A DNA stretch of 53,186 nucleotides. Origin: Chrysiogenes arsenatis DSM 11915 (lineage in GTDB: Bacteria > Chrysiogenota > Chrysiogenetes > Chrysiogenales > Chrysiogenaceae). The translations under genes and the position numbers were made by a program. The notes beneath the pieces are model-generated. The model saw nothing but the letters and a program-made list of their open reading frames with translations. It had not been told where the DNA came from and made no database searches. Shown here piece after piece: positions 35,201-42,732 of this stretch. Where the stretch lies: the NCBI RefSeq assembly GCF_000469585.1, contig NZ_AWNK01000004.1, forward strand, positions 104,311 through 157,496, read 5' to 3'. Each line of letters opens with the position of its first letter. Within the stretch, counting starts at the first letter, position 1.

Positions 35201-37801
35201 ATTCTCTTTGGCTTTGCTTTCATAACCCTTACTCACAACATCAATGCCAGGTTCCGAGTCCAATGCTTGCTTTTCAGCATTACCAACTGCACTGCCGGCC
35301 ACGTATGGTGCAGTCTTCCCCTTCTCAACCAAGTGTTTTACACGGGTGGCAATGAATGGTGATACTGGCTTAGTATTTCCCTCACTGTCTACCAACTCCC
35401 ACTTGGCATTTTTGGTACCAGCATTAACAAACACGTAGCCGTCGAGCTTGGCTTTTGGGTCAGTGACCGTCACTGCCACAGCATTACGGCGATTGCCAAT
35501 GGCATTTTTTACCGCTTCGTCAACAGGCGATGTTGATGTGTTATTGATAGTGCCTTGCGTTTCAGTAGCGACAACGGGCTTAGTGGTAACTGGACGCTCC
35601 GCAACGGGCGAATCAATGCGAACCTCGCTCTTGTCCACTGTCCAGTTCTTCCCGTCATAAACCACCGTCACCTTGCCGTCCACTTCACCGCGATAGTTCG
35701 CGTCCACCCATCCGTCTTTCCCGGCATGGTAAAACTGAACCGTGTCGCCTACGCTTGGGGTAGTATTTTCCGTTGCTGGCTTTTCCTGTGGCTGTTGTGG
35801 TGATTGCGTTTGCGCGATTGCTGGTGGTTGTGGTTGCTCCTGTGGCTTTACGCTTTCTGGCGTTTGCCCGGTTTCTTGTCCGGCGGTTTTCGTTTGTTCT
35901 GCTGGCACTTGTCCGGTTACTTGTTCGGTAGCTTTGGCAGGAGTAGCACCATCGGAATCCTGATTTGGCGTGGCCTTGATCTCTTTATCAGTGCGAATCT
36001 CCTCAAGTGATTGTGCCAGCAATCCAAGCGTGTTTGGGTTATTCTCGATTTCTGCAAGAAGGGCATCGGCCTTCATATCGCCAAGTGCCTTTTCCATCTC
36101 TTTCATGGCTGTTGGGTTTGATTCAATCTCCATCAATAGTGAATCGATATGCCCCACCTCTGGTGTCTGCGGTAAACTCTCGATAACGCTCCGCACCACA
36201 CTCTTTTCATGTGGGTTATTGCTGGCCACTTGCGGCGACACATCAGCTACTTGCGGTTCTTCTTCAAGAGTTAACGTGTCTTTAATCGACAAAAAGGCCA
36301 CCATATCGTTTTTGATTTCCTTGAGCCTCCCTTTAGCCACATTCTTTTCATTTTCTGCGTGTAGTTTTTTCGAGAGCGGCAATTCATCTGCGATCTTCTG
36401 TTTGGCGGTTTTCGTAGCATTCTGGTAATCGGTGTTCATCTGGTCGATAAAAGCATCCGGGTTATTCGGGTAGCGCGTTGTGTACTCACGCAACACATAC
36501 GCCAATCGTTTTGTTTTTGGATCTTCTTCGAGACTACTCAGATCAACGCGCTCACCATCAATAAGCGGCACGTAATTTACTTGACGTGGCAATTCGCCTT
36601 CAGTAGCAGGTTGAGATATCTCTAGTGCAGTTCTGGTTTCATCGACTTGCGGGGTATGAATACTTTCTGCGGCCTTTGCCAGTGGTAACTTCTTCGTGTT
36701 CGGCTGGCTCGAATCAGCCGTACCAATAGCGCCAAATCCTGCCCCCATAGGAGCCCCATAAAGCGCACCGGTCGCCGCTGCCGGAAGCACACCACCCATC
36801 CGTTCATCATCTCCCATTACCCCTTTCCCAATAAGGGCATCGTTAATGCGAAGCTGTTGAATCCCTTCCTGTACTGCTTCCTGTGGAGTTTCCAGCAATG
36901 CGCCTTTGAGTGCGTTTTTCCAGCGCTTTTCACCGCCAAACATCTTCATCAGACTTCCATCAAGCAACTTCCCACTCATTACGCCACCGGCACCGGACGC
37001 AATCAGGTTAACCGGATCATACATAGCCGCTTGCTTGGTTGCTTCAATGAAGTCAGATCGTGCCAACTGGTACGCCTCTTGAAGTGAGCCAGACTGTTGG
37101 TGTCGGTTACGCAGGATTTCCTTGAACACCTCCGACTCCAACAGTTTCTCATGTGGCATTTGACTGACTATCTGCTCCGCCTCATTACCACTGCTCCCAC
37201 CTGCCATAGCCGCGCCGCTGGCTACATACCCCGCCGTTGCACCACGGGAAGCTGCCGTTTGCGCAGCCTTTGTCGTCAGCCCGAGCGCCTTTGCTCCCGC
37301 ACGGACAACAGAGCCAAGGCCAAGGCCACTCGCAATCAGTGGCGCTTGATCTCCAAGAATCTCAGCACCCTGTAAAAATAAAGTGCCCGGATTTGTAAAG
37401 GCGTTCTTGTTGACCGTTAAACTTCCATTTTCGTCTTCGCCAAAAGGGGCAACGCTTCGGCGCACCTTTGCCCAATCAGATTGACCCTCCAGTATCCCTT
37501 CCGCTGCACCGCCAAGCAGTTTTGCCGCACCTTTTAACTGTGCGAAATCTGCCACATTGCCAGCAGCACGAAGCGCTCCGCTCGTTACACCGCGACCTAA
37601 ATCATCAACCGTGCTGAGAATGCCTGGGTTTTCTGTCGTTGCGAGTCGATCGCCCTCATAATCCAGCACATTCAAGAAATCTTTAAATTCGTATTTCTGC
37701 GCACCCGGAGCGTTTTTATAAATAAGCTGCGCCAGCTCATCGCTATTGCGTTCATTTAAATGCGGATTTTCCTGACGGAATTGTTGAAGGGTCATTCTCA
37801 T
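29261..37801 (-). CDS. Giant polyvalent internal virion protein (LPD1/LPD5-like, LPD3-like, LPD38-like)
   Basis: The 2,846-aa protein has these parts in order. Residues about 1-370 are Gly/Ala-rich helices, possibly membrane-active. Residues 600-700 form a Gln/Pro/Thr linker with two small SH3-like units after it (VGDTVQFYHAGKDGWVDANY). Near 1,350-1,400 is a polyvalent-protein zincin with AHEWFHALDNYF. At about 1,610-1,750 is a segment (YYRENLQG, GWGKTKDG, VKLIPSVRDIIENG) like the LPD3 nuclease-related domain. Near 1,870 is a second HExxH (LHEVGVH). The last ~800 residues are helical and LPD38-like. In podoviruses such giant proteins are packaged and ejected with DNA. It is the last gene of the late operon. 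Confidence 0.85.
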   Translation of the reverse strand: MRMTLQQFRQENPHLNERNSDELAQLIYKNAPGAQKYEFKDFLNVLDYEGDRLATTENPGILSTVDDLGRGVTSGALRAAGNVADFAQLKGAAKLLGGAAEGILEGQSDWAKVRRSVAPFGEDENGSLTVNKNAFTNPGTLFLQGAEILGDQAPLIASGLGLGSVVRAGAKALGLTTKAAQTAASRGATAGYVASGAAMAGGSSGNEAEQIVSQMPHEKLLESEVFKEILRNRHQQSGSLQEAYQLARSDFIEATKQAAMYDPVNLIASGAGGVMSGKLLDGSLMKMFGGEKRWKNALKGALLETPQEAVQEGIQQLRINDALIGKGVMGDDERMGGVLPAAATGALYGAPMGAGFGAIGTADSSQPNTKKLPLAKAAESIHTPQVDETRTALEISQPATEGELPRQVNYVPLIDGERVDLSSLEEDPKTKRLAYVLREYTTRYPNNPDAFIDQMNTDYQNATKTAKQKIADELPLSKKLHAENEKNVAKGRLKEIKNDMVAFLSIKDTLTLEEEPQVADVSPQVASNNPHEKSVVRSVIESLPQTPEVGHIDSLLMEIESNPTAMKEMEKALGDMKADALLAEIENNPNTLGLLAQSLEEIRTDKEIKATPNQDSDGATPAKATEQVTGQVPAEQTKTAGQETGQTPESVKPQEQPQPPAIAQTQSPQQPQEKPATENTTPSVGDTVQFYHAGKDGWVDANYRGEVDGKVTVVYDGKNWTVDKSEVRIDSPVAERPVTTKPVVATETQGTINNTSTSPVDEAVKNAIGNRRNAVAVTVTDPKAKLDGYVFVNAGTKNAKWELVDSEGNTKPVSPFIATRVKHLVEKGKTAPYVAGSAVGNAEKQALDSEPGIDVVSKGYESKAKENARLASLNEIKADTVIDAATFTNGDEKQRKIVGQVFRKFVSRVPEFKQAPVFKVVKDGDELFLRFNDSYTFNLKAKTFLPKTELREGMTVRFTPDVWGGASRNQKADIQPDVKTESKAADVQSEAKGDGKPAAQKATEAKVKTQTEVKTEEKPAKPAEKIDDVGEKIGGAKKDTWRSSFDKEYSDAELNNMPLSKIWPKEDIDKMDDKTAAIATVFRNKIPNKPRSGYKLAQWVKDVKAIRAFMARVGTMDNDAALDLIRKSNNDAVHVRILQSIPRDQWDRIGEAQVYSKSYTYNDNGERVPRANALIQVDENYKRIDLNASDSIIEMENVVIDVASEMLKTDRTATGKSTSTADAYEIRGSKDKGFAVFRKGDKEYRPLTERFPTSKEALAYRKNNIEALAEAWEKIKERDNVKKSDVRSKEERPRAGSDYRKGKDVTPEQFADTFGFRGVEFGNWVEQGKRQADLNDAYDALMDLANIVGIPPKAISLNGTLGLGFGSRGGGKASAHYEADKTVINLTKTRGSGSLAHEWFHALDNYFSRKRGVTEFTGDEKAFRDANYITHKPEQMYVHKDYPAHPKSRAYLEAARKRNPNNEHFQEKNWSLDPNHPEGVRPEVERAFANLVEKLNDSPMSERSAKNDKGSNDYWSRTLERASRAFENFVIEDMTKNGYHNDYLANVVGAFDFRRNQDRYPYLRPDEIAPIAEAFQNLFDTVQTRETDKGVELFSRSKSDIPTVAKLTGDEIQGDDLFAAAREYYRENLQGTVAHREEIGDIRFTSKGWGKTKDGLKRNPLKVKLIPSVRDIIENGRYHGRNEEVGRDDNVVAFHYFDGIVSIDGENVHAGVTVAEDDSGNLYYNVNHNPQELWDRKKETRPVPRISAEGGGFSMQPEVSITDNMESDSDFVNIHIFDNQAATTPLANAHTASTLKDAVDKAFSKVKGFADLLMGTGKFKIISRAQMERDLTTTTDVKYSADGRVLGYVKDGVAHLVADNIGKDHDVKGLMLHEVGVHLRQLGQNDAEFQGILKQFEKMRTLNPRVRAAFDRVPKETEAHLITEEALGYFVEANPDVPLSQKFIAWVRKQLRALGSAIKGADRLRFVKWANELTAADIVVMAQSATENAVNMERGDGQSSGIRYSRSSAPTNTAAQNIAPIPTPARIDSTAKSLMKGIGLFESATDRLRRSKHPMLIDLGNRVDRFYDRVDERTGFVNGRIKPLLDKVTDDESTKLFAEYWKHHDNGRKAEADAVIANHPELRALIEEVKAVYFDMGTINQTIKQPDGFEGILVADPKAAGGWRKIGRIRKGEFWPRAIRPEVQEVLRNPANNIELWNEIVAALLDGGHIKEPMEAMDYLQSYFTTEIKNDYFAGVERARGAKLPEIFYDYTWTAFQKYTTKWATRVSQIEQFGQATTAGTKDLFAEVAGQSFDPGTIDYIRAIESRVYNRQSPDTILSLMDNLNILATAMQLGNPATAILNVIGGSQLTTQLFGWKTAARAYAKLTQEWQEIQQTGISLGVLGKDVMNILRDTESTDTYFDAAGQVKDKLSKFAAWTMKWGGYTPTENIIRSHALAAGMIQLSDALQAWNANMNSDDSKKYLKFMEQNGIHADKLIAENGKGEETGRFLRLMVNIPQGSYRIDQVPIYVDTRVGRFLFKYQKFATQVSRMFWKNMLVPFVDAIKSGDTKEMVRTLVPILRYFATAFVGGTAVLTARAALFGLSDPGADWEEIEEAMKQEDRAYLMALMFSRAHASLMAGAAFGFFGNYIQMGMDITDQQRVKSPLDPPGLATISAVTELLMRYIEQGTLTGRDIDQIGQKAFAFYRSYKRAGMTAGIYSDIDLNEVRLEKVRRDINDIRQVTRRYASHMGIESKRTSSGRFGKTERSPLNQAVYEAVLLGDRETARQLIREAKRNAGSFKERQSIHTSLQASLRVRQPILIAGAPSNQERMKFLRWAKLNLPESKYKLVYDYNREYLRNVRAVGL

Positions 37802-37802
37802 G

Positions 37803-38690
37803 TCAATAACCTCGCTCGTAAATTCCTTGATTTATATGAGGTTCCGGTAATCTAAGCTGCCAGTTTTGTAGCCACGAGTTTTCATAAACACCTATTTTTG
37901 GTGCAGGCTTCTTTTTCTTCATTTGCGGTGCAATGGCCGATTGTAGAAGCTCGTCACTTGGGGCAGAAACACTTGGGGCAGAAGTATCAGGACGAGCATA
38001 GTTGCCATACCTTGTTTCCGTAGTCCCATCAGGATTATCTTTATTGTCCTTAACTCTTGCTTGACTACCAAGTTCCCCTGTAGCTGTGTTGTAAACGGTT
38101 GGTGCGCTTGTTATGGGATCGGTGTACACTGAAAACGTACCCTTCTCCGCTGGCTTGGTCGGTTGTGTGAACCGCGCGATGTTTGGCACCTGCCCTGCGG
38201 GTGTCTGCATGACAGAGTTCGCTTGCTCCGGCTCATACCCACCTATCAGGAGTTTGAAGGCCGCTTCCTGATTGGCGATAGACTGAGCATGTGCGTTCCT
38301 TGCTGCAACTTCGTTCATGGAGTTATTGTTGTTGAATGTTGCCAGCGCATGAGCAGAATTGATATTTGCGTTATTCACTCCCATTCGAGTATTGTTATTC
38401 ATCTGCGTAATTCGCTGGGCAGAATTGTTTGCCAATGTTTGCGTGTCGATTGCACCCTTATTTTCTAACGTCTGACGGTCGATATTACCAGTGTTTGAAA
38501 GCTGCTGGATTGAATACCCGCCCTCGTTTGAGAGTTTTTGTTTTGCTAAACCAGCTTGACCTTTATTATCGACAACGGAAAGATTGCCAGCTATCTGCTG
38601 CGCTGCGAGTCTTTCTTTTATCGCTGCATCGCGTTCCGCTACTTGATCTTTCCTTCTTCTGTAGTCTGCTAATGCTGCCCCTTTAAGCAT
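37803..38690 (-). CDS. Virion protein with 11-residue (hendecad) repeats
   Basis: The 295-aa protein has a strong GAGGGGGGC ribosome site. Residues 53-129 form seven consecutive 11-residue units: LSNEGGYSIQQ, LSNTGNIDRQT, LENKGAIDTQT, LANNSAQRITQ and three Asn-rich ones. This spacing favours a right-handed coiled coil or stacked helix. The flanks are charged and helical at the N-terminus and disordered Pro/Ser/Thr-rich at the C-terminus. It ends one base before the 2,846-aa gene, so it is probably an internal virion or tail protein acting with it. Confidence 0.7.
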   Translation of the reverse strand: MLKGAALADYRRRKDQVAERDAAIKERLAAQQIAGNLSVVDNKGQAGLAKQKLSNEGGYSIQQLSNTGNIDRQTLENKGAIDTQTLANNSAQRITQMNNNTRMGVNNANINSAHALATFNNNNSMNEVAARNAHAQSIANQEAAFKLLIGGYEPEQANSVMQTPAGQVPNIARFTQPTKPAEKGTFSVYTDPITSAPTVYNTATGELGSQARVKDNKDNPDGTTETRYGNYARPDTSAPSVSAPSDELLQSAIAPQMKKKKPAPKIGVYENSWLQNWQLRLPEPHINQGIYERGY

Positions 38691-38721
38691 AACGCCCCCC
38701 TCTTATTGTTCTGTTATTGGC

Positions 38722-40683
38722 TTATTCGTGATTGTAAATGTGTGACTCTGACGTGCTTCTGCTTCTGCTGTCGCTGTCGCTGCTGCTGTAACTACTATTC
38801 GTTCCTCCACTGAATCCAAGCGATACCGACGTATTGATTGCGTTCATGGCCGACGCGACCAATTGAGCATTGACATTCATAATCCCCTCTTGTGCCTTGA
38901 GTCGTAATGCGCTGACCGATTCAAACTGCCGTGCTGTGGCTTCCGTCCCAGCGATACCAAGCCTGATGTTTGCCTCGGCTTCAGCTATTGACGCTTTAAG
39001 TATTTCCGTTTGCACTTTTGCCGCCGCCTCTTGTGCGCCAACATCGGCGCGGTAGGCCGAAATTTTCGCCTCATACATTGCGACCTGAGAACTAACGTCA
39101 GCAATATTTGCCTTGACCTCCGTGTCATAAATTGACGCATCGGCTCTGTACTGCTCAACCAATTGCGAGTTGTATTCCAATTGCGCCTTGACGGTTTCTA
39201 TCTTCGACTGATGTGCTTTAATAGCACTTTCAAGCTCTATGGCCTTGGCCTGTAGTTTCGCCTTGTAAATTTCAACTTCGGTTCCTTGCGCCCTTACCTC
39301 AGTTTCAAACATACTGAACTCGGCTTTTTGCGCATCTATTGCGGCAAGGTAGGCTTGCGTTTTTAAGCGGTACTCTTCGAGCTTTGCCATTTCTAATTTT
39401 GCCTCAACCTCAACGGCTGACATTTGCGCGGAATAAAGCCTGACCCGCGATTCAGCAGCAGCAATCTGCCCTTGATACACTTCGATCTTTAGCCGTTCAA
39501 AATCAGCACCAAGTTTAGCCCCTTCCATTTGCCCACGGTAAATGTCGATTTTCGCCAGTTCGCCTTTTATGCTCGTCTCGTATGCCAGAGCCTTTGTGCG
39601 GTACACCTCAATGTCGAGGTTGTATTTTTTTACCGCTGCATCGTAAATGGCGATGGAGTTTTCAGCGGTATATCGCGCAGCTTCAAACATCTGCCGCACT
39701 CGCTCGTTGTAGAAGTCCCGCAGTATCCCCTCGACCTTTACACCAATATCCATGCTGAATTGCGTGTTTTTCTGTGCAAGTTCAGCCTGAGCAATCGCAA
39801 TTTCATTACTAGCAGTGATCTTTTCCTTTGCCGCTTGCTTCTGTAGATTCGCAAGTGTTGCCGCCATTGCTCCAGTAGGCATACTGAATCCACGCGAAGC
39901 GAAAAAGTTCATAGTGTCATCGGTCTGTTTTTCTAGGACTTCTTCGATACGGTCAAGGTGTCGGTTAAAAATCGCAGCTTCCACTTCCGCGTTTAATCCT
40001 GTGCCACCATTAGTGATATCATCAAGAATCTTCCCTAACAAAGCTCCCCAATAACCAGCAGTAGTATAAGCTTCCGGTGCGCTTGAGGCAAAAGCCACAG
40101 GTGCTGATCCAGTGAAAATTCCGGCAAATTCGGCAAAAGCTGAAACGCTTACCGATGGCGCTGCCGGAATAGACGGTAGTGTTATTGATGGCATTGCAAT
40201 ATCTTTGATTTCTGGTGCCGTTGGCTTTACCAGAGTAACCATTGATGGCATATCACCTGGCGATGGAATGTTCACTTTTGCTGGCTTCGCTATTGGTGCA
40301 AGAGATGGAGCAACAACAGAATAACTTGGAAGAGTAGGCGGTGTAATCGCACTTATATTGGTTAGATTCGGCTTTGTCGCCCTTGTCGGTTGTGCGGGTT
40401 TTAGGATGCTACCCTGTGGCGTTGATCCCGGCTTGAATGATGGGATTTGCACACCAGCCAGTAGCGACGATGGCGGTGTAGTGTTATTGCCAGTATTTGG
40501 GGTAAAAGTGTTTGCCATGTTTGCAATGGCGTTCATTTGTGCCGTCATTGTTGTTGACGCTTGGTTGGCCACATTGGTGATCTGTGCTGTCCTCGCGTCG
40601 ATAACGCTTTTAGTCTGGTCAAATGTAATTGTCGGGTTAACCCTTGGTGCGCCCGTATTGATAATAACTGACGATGATGCCAT
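38722..40683 (-). CDS. Long coiled-coil virion protein
   Basis: In this 653-aa protein, residues 1-190 are rich in Pro, Ser, Thr and Ile with repeated IAxPAKxNIPSPG-like segments. Residues about 230-600 are almost continuous helix in which short phrases recur, such as YRTKALAYETSIKGELAKID, YQGQIAAAESRVRLYSAQM and YEAKISAYRADVGAQEAA, at about 40-residue spacing. The C-terminus is a Ser/Asp/Arg tail (SDSDSRSRSTSESH). It should form a long shaft or internal rod of the tail. Family not recognised. GGAGGGGC precedes the ATG. Confidence 0.7.
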   Translation of the reverse strand: MASSSVIINTGAPRVNPTITFDQTKSVIDARTAQITNVANQASTTMTAQMNAIANMANTFTPNTGNNTTPPSSLLAGVQIPSFKPGSTPQGSILKPAQPTRATKPNLTNISAITPPTLPSYSVVAPSLAPIAKPAKVNIPSPGDMPSMVTLVKPTAPEIKDIAMPSITLPSIPAAPSVSVSAFAEFAGIFTGSAPVAFASSAPEAYTTAGYWGALLGKILDDITNGGTGLNAEVEAAIFNRHLDRIEEVLEKQTDDTMNFFASRGFSMPTGAMAATLANLQKQAAKEKITASNEIAIAQAELAQKNTQFSMDIGVKVEGILRDFYNERVRQMFEAARYTAENSIAIYDAAVKKYNLDIEVYRTKALAYETSIKGELAKIDIYRGQMEGAKLGADFERLKIEVYQGQIAAAESRVRLYSAQMSAVEVEAKLEMAKLEEYRLKTQAYLAAIDAQKAEFSMFETEVRAQGTEVEIYKAKLQAKAIELESAIKAHQSKIETVKAQLEYNSQLVEQYRADASIYDTEVKANIADVSSQVAMYEAKISAYRADVGAQEAAAKVQTEILKASIAEAEANIRLGIAGTEATARQFESVSALRLKAQEGIMNVNAQLVASAMNAINTSVSLGFSGGTNSSYSSSDSDSRSRSTSESHIYNHE

Positions 40684-40726
40684 AATGCCCCTCCGCTATA
40701 TTTTTACGTTGAAAACAAATTTTAAC

Positions 40727-42280
40727 TCACTCCCGCTGCGCATTTCTGATTGTATTTGTTCCACCTGATACGAAAATACGTGAATCAACTGTAACTATAG
40801 CTAGGTTAGAGTTTGAAACCGCAATGTGGTCAACACCTATACTGTTGACATGGTTAATCATTGCGTATAGTCCATTATCGAATCGTAATGACTGATTCGT
40901 ATACGTAAACATCATCCTTATCGAACTGAGGAGAACCCCGTCGTTTGTTACTGCAAAAACCATTGAAGAATTTGCCGCTATCTGTTTGATATTGCTCCAC
41001 TGCGAAATAGTGGATTGATGCTCTATCGGGTTAAATGTTGCGTGAGTTCCATAGCCCGTTGATTCGCCTATTAGGTAAGGCGACACGCTTGGCACTCCAA
41101 TTACCACCGTTCCGTCGTTCTTGAGTCCAAGCACAAAGTATTCCGCAACCACGACGTTTTTAATGTCAGTAAAGTGAGAGAGGTCTATTGGGAGGAAGTA
41201 TTTCCAAAAATCACGTTGAAACCTTTTATTATCATTAAACCATCCCGGCTTAATAAAGTATTCCCCTGTAAATCGCTCACCTATTGTCGATGTATGAACA
41301 TGTTCTGTAATGAGTGTATCTGGAGTGTAATCGATGCCAGAAAACTCATATCGCTGCATTCTAAATCCTGCATAGTTAAGCATGAAGACCGTTCCATTAG
41401 ACTTTACGAATGCCGCATTGTAATTGTTCGCATCGCAATGGATTACATCGTCTATTGGCTGTCCTGTGTAATTTTCAGAGTAATCGTATGGCGCCACAAG
41501 CCTATGATCCTGACTACTGCTTTGTGATGGGAAGTACCCTGGCTCCAGATAGTTTATTTCTGGCTGATAATCGGATCGAAAAATATCAACATTACCATCG
41601 TCACGAACAGCAAAAGTCCAAAGGTTATTTTGCGCTACATGCTTGTATTGTATTTCTGAATAACTTGATTCGTTAAAGTCAGAAGTGAGGAAGTACGGAT
41701 ATCTGAATAATGTACTTATACGGCGCAACCCACCACCGATTTTCGTTCCGTAGATATTCCCATAAAAACTACCCGTGAAAATCTCTTTCGATCCAAGCAA
41801 TGGGGTAGTGTCGCCAGTAAAAGCCGCATTAGAGAAAACCTCTATCTCGCTACATAGCTCATCGTACACGATAAGGTATACCGTATTCGCATACGGATTA
41901 AGTGAATAGAAACCATACTCGTAACCACCAGTAACACCATAAGTTGACCACGGAAAAATTGAAACAACACGGTTAGGCTCAAAACAAAATTTAACTTTTG
42001 GGTTATTTATGACGAATGGCAATTCAATGAAATTATCTTCTCTATCCGCAGGCGTAACTACTCTACTTGTTATATTTATTACCAATGATCCTGCAATTAG
42101 TGTTGCTTCTACAAAAGTTCCATTGAATAATGTCCTTTGCAAAGAATACTGTTTTAACCCTTGAAACCGCGCTTGCTCAACACACAAGTATGCCAAGCTC
42201 ATAGCTTCGCCAATGTGAGACTGTGCCATTCGTTCATCGCCGTGGAGCCGTATTCGCTTAGGTACTCTCAGAAAATCCAT
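40727..42280 (-). CDS. RCC1-like beta-propeller tail protein
   Basis: The 517-aa protein contains blade-like units in the style of RCC1: IKQIAANSSMVFAVTNDGVL, NVVVAEYFVLGLKNDGTVVI and FAVRDDGNVDIF. The unit is hydrophobic-ala-x-x-F/V-x-(L/V)-(K/R/T)-(N/D)-DG-x-V. It begins DFLRVPKRIRLHGDERMAQ. GAGGA lies just upstream of the ATG, which falls inside the 3' end of the preceding gene (23-base overlap). Beta-propellers at phage tails usually bind host surface sugars or proteins. It sits beside a second RCC1-like protein, so both are probably receptor-contact or spike components. Confidence 0.7.
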   Translation of the reverse strand: MDFLRVPKRIRLHGDERMAQSHIGEAMSLAYLCVEQARFQGLKQYSLQRTLFNGTFVEATLIAGSLVINITSRVVTPADREDNFIELPFVINNPKVKFCFEPNRVVSIFPWSTYGVTGGYEYGFYSLNPYANTVYLIVYDELCSEIEVFSNAAFTGDTTPLLGSKEIFTGSFYGNIYGTKIGGGLRRISTLFRYPYFLTSDFNESSYSEIQYKHVAQNNLWTFAVRDDGNVDIFRSDYQPEINYLEPGYFPSQSSSQDHRLVAPYDYSENYTGQPIDDVIHCDANNYNAAFVKSNGTVFMLNYAGFRMQRYEFSGIDYTPDTLITEHVHTSTIGERFTGEYFIKPGWFNDNKRFQRDFWKYFLPIDLSHFTDIKNVVVAEYFVLGLKNDGTVVIGVPSVSPYLIGESTGYGTHATFNPIEHQSTISQWSNIKQIAANSSMVFAVTNDGVLLSSIRMMFTYTNQSLRFDNGLYAMINHVNSIGVDHIAVSNSNLAIVTVDSRIFVSGGTNTIRNAQRE

Positions 42281-42731
42281 GGTTCCTCAATATGAAAATC
42301 GCGTCTATTGCATCCATTGAGAAGTCGGCGCCGCTTTCGTTCGAGATACGGAAAACCCAATATCGCTTATTGATTCGCCTGCTAATAGCAACACGGTATC
42401 GCTGTTGACCGATTTTGCGCTGTGGAATTTGGTACTCCTCTTCCTCTCCATCTTCGCTGGTAACAGTCAATTTCAAGTCACCACTAGCCTCGTATCCGAA
42501 ATACATAAAGCGAATCTGCTTGATGTACGAACTACCCCAATCGCTCATAATTGGTTCAAAATAGGCGTTGATTACTGTGGTTTTATCTTTGTCGCCCCCA
42601 AGTGAAGATAACCCTTGAGCGTTCGCTGCAATGCTTTTCCCTCCAAAATTACAGAAGGAATTGAATGCGTAATTCGTGAACTGCGTTGTCGCCCTTGCCG
42701 CTTGTAGATTCGTATTCAGAGTCATTGGCAT
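42258..42731 (-). CDS. Small tail protein (unknown)
   Basis: The 157-aa protein starts MPMTLNTNLQAARATTQFTN. It has a beta-rich centre (IKQIRFMYFGYEASGDLKLT, EEEEYQIPQRKIGQQRYRVA) and ends FSMDAIDAIFILRNHGF. The pattern of one strand set followed by RRINKRYWVFRISN fits a beta-sandwich of the tail. It lies tightly between two RCC1-like genes, nearly touching one and overlapping the other, so it is translationally linked to both. Confidence 0.6.
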   Translation of the reverse strand: MPMTLNTNLQAARATTQFTNYAFNSFCNFGGKSIAANAQGLSSLGGDKDKTTVINAYFEPIMSDWGSSYIKQIRFMYFGYEASGDLKLTVTSEDGEEEEYQIPQRKIGQQRYRVAISRRINKRYWVFRISNESGADFSMDAIDAIFILRNHGFSEST

Positions 42732-42732
42732 A

